The notes below the pieces were generated by a model. The model ran no database searches and was not told the origin of the DNA. It saw only the letters and a list, made by a program, of their open reading frames with translations. A DNA stretch of 64,000 nucleotides from contig OU015649.1 of the NCBI GenBank assembly GCA_907165275.2, forward strand, positions 14,724,001 to 14,788,000, written 5' to 3'. Position numbers and translations under genes: made by a program. Shown here in pieces: positions 60,108 to 64,000 of the stretch. Within the stretch, counting starts at the first letter, position 1. Every line of letters begins with the position of its first letter. Origin of the DNA: Zygaena filipendulae (lineage: Eukaryota > Arthropoda > Insecta > Lepidoptera > Zygaenidae).

Positions 60108-60306
60108 TACTAATATTATAAATGTGAAAGTGTGGATGTTTGGATGTTTGTTACTCAAATCACGCAAAAACGGCTGAACGGATTTGGACGAAATTTGGCA
60201 TGCACGTTGCCAGGGGTACAGAGAAGGACATAGAGTGCTTTTTATCCCGGAATCCCTGCGGAAACTCCGAAATTACCTCGGGTGAAACCACGGGGGTCAG
60301 CTAGTA
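60108..60306 (-). repeat. Family S repeat, near full length
   Basis: tactaatattataaatgtga through ggggtcagctagta; one of the better preserved copies. Confidence 0.7.
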
Positions 60307-61141
60307 ATACAATATCTTAAGCTCAGTAAGCTGGTTCATCGAATCAGTTACTATCAGCAACTTTAGGCTTAACATCGAGTTATCAACAAACGCGATCATC
60401 GAGAGAAAAATTCACTGCACAAAACAAGTCCGCGGCCATTTCACTGGCACCGACCGCGAACGATCGGAACAGCTGTCAATGTTAATACTCAAGTCTTAAC
60501 AGTCGTTGGGCAAGACACAGGAGAAGATTGACAAGATTGAATAACCTTGAACTGCTTTCGTAACCGTTCATAATTAGTCAGTCGGTCGCGCCGAAGACAC
60601 AATCGATTTGAATACAATACGTATAAAAACACTCGGCTAATTTAAACATAAGTCAATGTAATTTTATGTTTTCGTAGTTCGTACCCATTAGAACACTGCC
60701 CGGTGTTGTATTGCAGAGACGTTTATGAAGCGGAGAGTACCTAGCCCAATATACAACGTGTTAATGAATTAACTAAAAACAAGAAAGTAGTTTGCTCAGA
60801 ATCAACTAGCGAATCGAACGCACTATGTTTTAATATAGGTTATATTTTTTTAATTTTACTAGCCCATGTCTTATTTATTTATAATACAATATTTGGCGCG
60901 TACGCCGCCCGCAGCAAAAAAAATCGAACCGGTAAGCGCGGGCGTAGCGCTTGGAATTTCGTAGATAGATCACCTCCAAAATAATGTTGAATAACTTTTA
61001 AAGTATAAATTTTTTCGACATAAAATATATTTTAATCATATTATTGTTAGTTTTTTTAAATGGGGTGTATCAGGTTTTTAGTTATTTCATTAACACGTTG
61101 TATAGCGACGCAAGAAGTAAGTATAATATCTATATTATAGT

Positions 61142-61520
61142 AATAACTAGCTGTTCCTTGCCTTGATTTGGCAGTTCCTGCGAGAATTCCGTGAAATCCT
61201 TTCTTAGCTGACTGTTGCTCTCCACAAACTAGGTAACTACTTGCCAAATTGCAGCTTCATATAGATCACGTAGGTTTTTAAGATTTCGGTGATTAGTCAG
61301 TGAGTCAGTCAACATTAGCTTTTGTTTTATTTGTACGTACCTATATATAAAAATGAATTCCTATTTCCCTTGGTCACGAAATCACGCCTTAACGGCTGGA
61401 CCAATCACCAGTAACTTTTGCATAGGTATCAGTGATATAGAGAAGGATACATTTTATTTCGGAACTTCCGCGGGAATTCCGAAATTATTGCGTGTGAAAC
61501 CTCAGGGGACAACCAGTAAT
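61142..61520. repeat. Family S fragments, plus then reversed
   Basis: Plus head at 61142-61200 and a reversed copy at about 61345-61520 (ending ctcaggggacaaccagta). Confidence 0.5.
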
Positions 61521-61574
61521 AGATAGATTCAGATCATATAGATTTGATAGTTACTAATACTTTGCTATCAGTAG

Positions 61575-61725
61575 CAAGTAGACTGAGTGGGATCACATGC
61601 CGTGGACGTCGCGGCGGTTTGAATCCTAGTAACGTGCTTGAGCTGCAGGTGAAAGAAAACATCGTGAGGGAACTGAAGCATTGGTGGCAAGATACTTTCT
61701 AGTGCCCGGCTGGCTAGTCCCGCTA
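61575..61725 (+). repeat. tRNA-derived SINE remnant
   Basis: B-box-like ggtttgaatccta, followed by gaaaacatcgtgagggaact and a gatacttt...tgcccggctggc block. This order is familiar from lepidopteran tRNA-derived SINEs. Confidence 0.5.
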
Positions 61726-62117
61726 CTCAGATACGTATACCTTCCTACCATAGAGTCAAATATAATAAAGACTACACCGAAAAAGAGAACAGTAATAACT
61801 GTTTGTATTGTTAATGAATTATATTCAGTGTACTTGTAGGTAAGTAGTAGGTAAGTACTACACAGTCACGGTCATATTGCTCAAGATTCAACAGACTCTA
61901 ACTGGAATATAAAGATGTCAATTGATATGTTATTGTTACTTTCAATTCTAAAAATATTGACCTCAGCACATACTTACATTTATTTCGTGAAACTAGATTT
62001 TCATAGTCGTCATGCACCGCTGAATGTATGCTGAATTGTCATGAATTTGAATGATGTGACTTAGGTATTTATCATTATATAACTGTTTTGAAAAAAAAAT
62101 ATAAGTAGTTATATAAA

Positions 62118-62275
62118 TACTAGCTGCTCCCTGCGGTTTCACCCGCGTAGTTTTGGGATCCGGAACCTTTGCGGACGCAGGCAGAACAATCCGCCAAAGT
62201 TTCATCACAATCGGACCAATGGTTTCGCCACGCATAGAGGACAGACAATACAAACATTCATTTTTATTTATAAAG
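62118..62275 (+). repeat. Family S variant, head plus different body
   Basis: ctagctgctccctgcggttt then aaagtttcatcacaatcgga, with a (GAA)n-like tail. Confidence 0.5.
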
Positions 62276-63487
62276 AAGAAGAAGATGAGGCGGGCTCGCG
62301 TTTCTCAATTTTTTTTTTATTCACTTTTAATTTTTTTAAGCACGACAGCAAAGTTATACCGTAATGCAAAAACAAAAAAAAGCTAAAAATAAATTGTCTT
62401 TGCATTCACCTTGACAATGCAATTTTAAATGGAAACGATTTACACATTACTTTGTAGGCATTTAAATCCATATTCTAGCGTAAACGAATCGAGCTTAGCA
62501 CGCAAGGAAATTGTATCGTAATTGTTATAAATCGGACAATTAAAATGAGCGGACTGCGGTAGTCAATCGTTATGCCAGTCGTTAAAGTGTTTTCGAGTAT
62601 AATTTTGTGTTTAGTTTCATGTTTTATAGAATTTTAATCGTTCCTACATCGATTGTGTTAATCGATATTTAAATACCTAATCGAGAAATTAAAATAAGTG
62701 TAAGTATACGATTATATTATAGCATAAGTAGGTGCCTACGATTAAATTAGAGATCGCTTGACGTGTCTTAATTTAACTTTGTATTTTACTCCTAGTATTT
62801 TTTTAAAATGCCTTTAGCCTAAAATAGGTGCGGTTGAAAAAGGTGACGACGCTTCTTCGTTGGTCTTTGCAACATGGCTTGCAACTTTGACCATTTTGAC
62901 ATAAATCACGCTTTATTAGGTTGGGAATTAATGTAGGTATAGCGTATTTTTTTACAATTCACTGTTAATTTCCTTTTCATTACCTATTTATTTATCAACT
63001 CGATAATACAAAAACCTTAAGGTGTATGTATATCAACTACTCGTATTTTACTGGATATTTAAAAGCACCGTACCATACCATGGGCGCAGATATGGTTTTT
63101 GTGTAGAATACCATGCCATGCCAGTGCGAATTTGCAGCGAAGTAGGTAGGTATACCTACGTAATTATGACTTGCTTTACGCAACTCGTCTGAGAGCACTT
63201 TCTTCATCCCGTATCCATGGTTTAATCTTCGACATTCACTGCCTTTTGCTAAAATTCACGCTTTGTTCAATACTTACCTATAGGTTGTGTGTTTTATTTA
63301 TTTATAAGTATTATTTAACTCAAAGATTCGCACCGAAAGTCTGGTAAAAAAAAAATCAAATGCGAGTTTGACCACGTAGAATACCTAAAGGGTTTCGTGA
63401 TGGGGAAGAACGTTACGAAAATTCGAAGTTTTAAAATACCTCACTTTTCAAAACGCTCCGCGGCCGCCTGCATGCTGAGTTTTACAA

Positions 63488-63518
63488 CTTATTTATTTAT
63501 TTATTTATTTATTTATTT
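63488..63518 (+). repeat. (TTTA)n microsatellite
   Basis: About seven ttta units. Confidence 0.7.
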
Positions 63519-64000
63519 TGTATTCGGGAAGACAAAAGGTTATTATCTCTATTACTTATAGATTATAAAAACAATGACAATATTACATTAACCAACGAAG
63601 TCTCCACTATTACGTAACACACAGATAGTTATTATTTACTAATTACTAATATTTACTATTATTTACTAATATTTTCGGTTTCTACTTTTGCGGTGCGAAA
63701 GCAATGATATCAACTTAAACAATAACAATAATTATTCAAACAAACAATTGAACTTAATATGAACTTAAACAAACTACAGTATCGCTGCGATTTTGGAGAT
63801 AAAAATTGGCAAAGATAAATGGAAAATATCTACCTCGCATAATTTCTCATTATATTGAGTGCAGGCTCTACGGAGGAACAAGTTAGCTGAATAATTAGTT
63901 TTGGATATAGGAACACAGAAAACAGATTTCTTACGAGACGTTGGCCTGCCACATCTGAATTGAATATTCTCTAGTAAAAAGGGTGTAAGAACTTTATTTC

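Larger units (their letters stand above)
50925..64000. other. 13 kb without recognised coding sequence
   Basis: Probably the 5' region or first intron of the chitin-binding gene plus intergenic DNA. No open frame here shows family motifs or paired splice sites. Contents I can support are family S copies, a tRNA-derived SINE remnant, a LINE tail and microsatellites. A stretch at 62545-62705 ending in a GTAAGT donor could be a 5' exon of a plus-strand gene beyond the window, and TATAAAA near 60626 could be a promoter; both are guesses. Confidence 0.5.

Noticed and set aside
60600..62705. A plus-strand gene start (TATAAAA near 60626, donor near 62700)
   Set aside because: No coding exon follows within the window; the motifs alone are too weak to call a gene.

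Overview
The window looks like nuclear DNA of a lepidopteran insect. This is an inference from four things: AT-rich sequence, short exons in long introns, many short non-autonomous repeats ending in a conserved 'cccgcggtttcacccgcg' head, and gene families with clear insect relatives. No species can be assigned. There are no bacterial operons, tRNA or rRNA genes, and no CRISPR array. Six protein-coding genes can be reconstructed; for five of them, every intron inside the window keeps the reading frame (PIGW is intronless).

Layout from left to right: (1) 50-6485, minus: the 5' part of a PABIR/FAM122-type PP2A regulator, running off the left edge. (2) 6983-14805, plus: a six-exon MPPE1/PGAP5 metallophosphoesterase, head to head with PABIR across about 500 bp. 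(3) 17007-18404, minus: intronless PIGW, the GPI inositol acyltransferase, convergent with PGAP5. Two enzymes of GPI-anchor synthesis and remodelling are therefore direct neighbours. (4) 20271-31148, plus: 'gene A', 17 exons, 984 aa, Cys-rich, unrecognised. (5) 31977-40201, plus: 'gene B', 7 exons, 1599 aa, a tandem paralogue of A. Its first exons match those of A one for one, and it ends in a 4-kb exon with a charged coiled coil and three 108-aa repeats. (6) 40700-50924, minus: a secreted protein with a single chitin-binding domain (CPAP1-like), whose first coding exon was not found. From 50925 to 64000 I see no coding sequence, only repeats and a possible 5' exon or promoter.

Mobile DNA fills most of the rest. 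It includes a ~200-bp dispersed family (over 30 copies or fragments), six copies of a ~330-bp terminal-inverted-repeat MITE, a palindromic MITE with TAA target duplications sitting in intron 2 of both A and B, a ~300-340 bp MITE in two copies, large foldbacks at 15478-15767 and 45693-46267, and a 595-bp mariner/Tc1 derivative with a fused transposase ORF.

The most unusual features are in and around gene A: an inverted copy of exon 13 with its flanking intron placed in intron 1 of the same gene, a duplicated exon block, a 98-nt near-perfect hairpin, and a 38-nt U2 snRNA 5' fragment flanked by an 11-bp target duplication. What A and B do is unknown.
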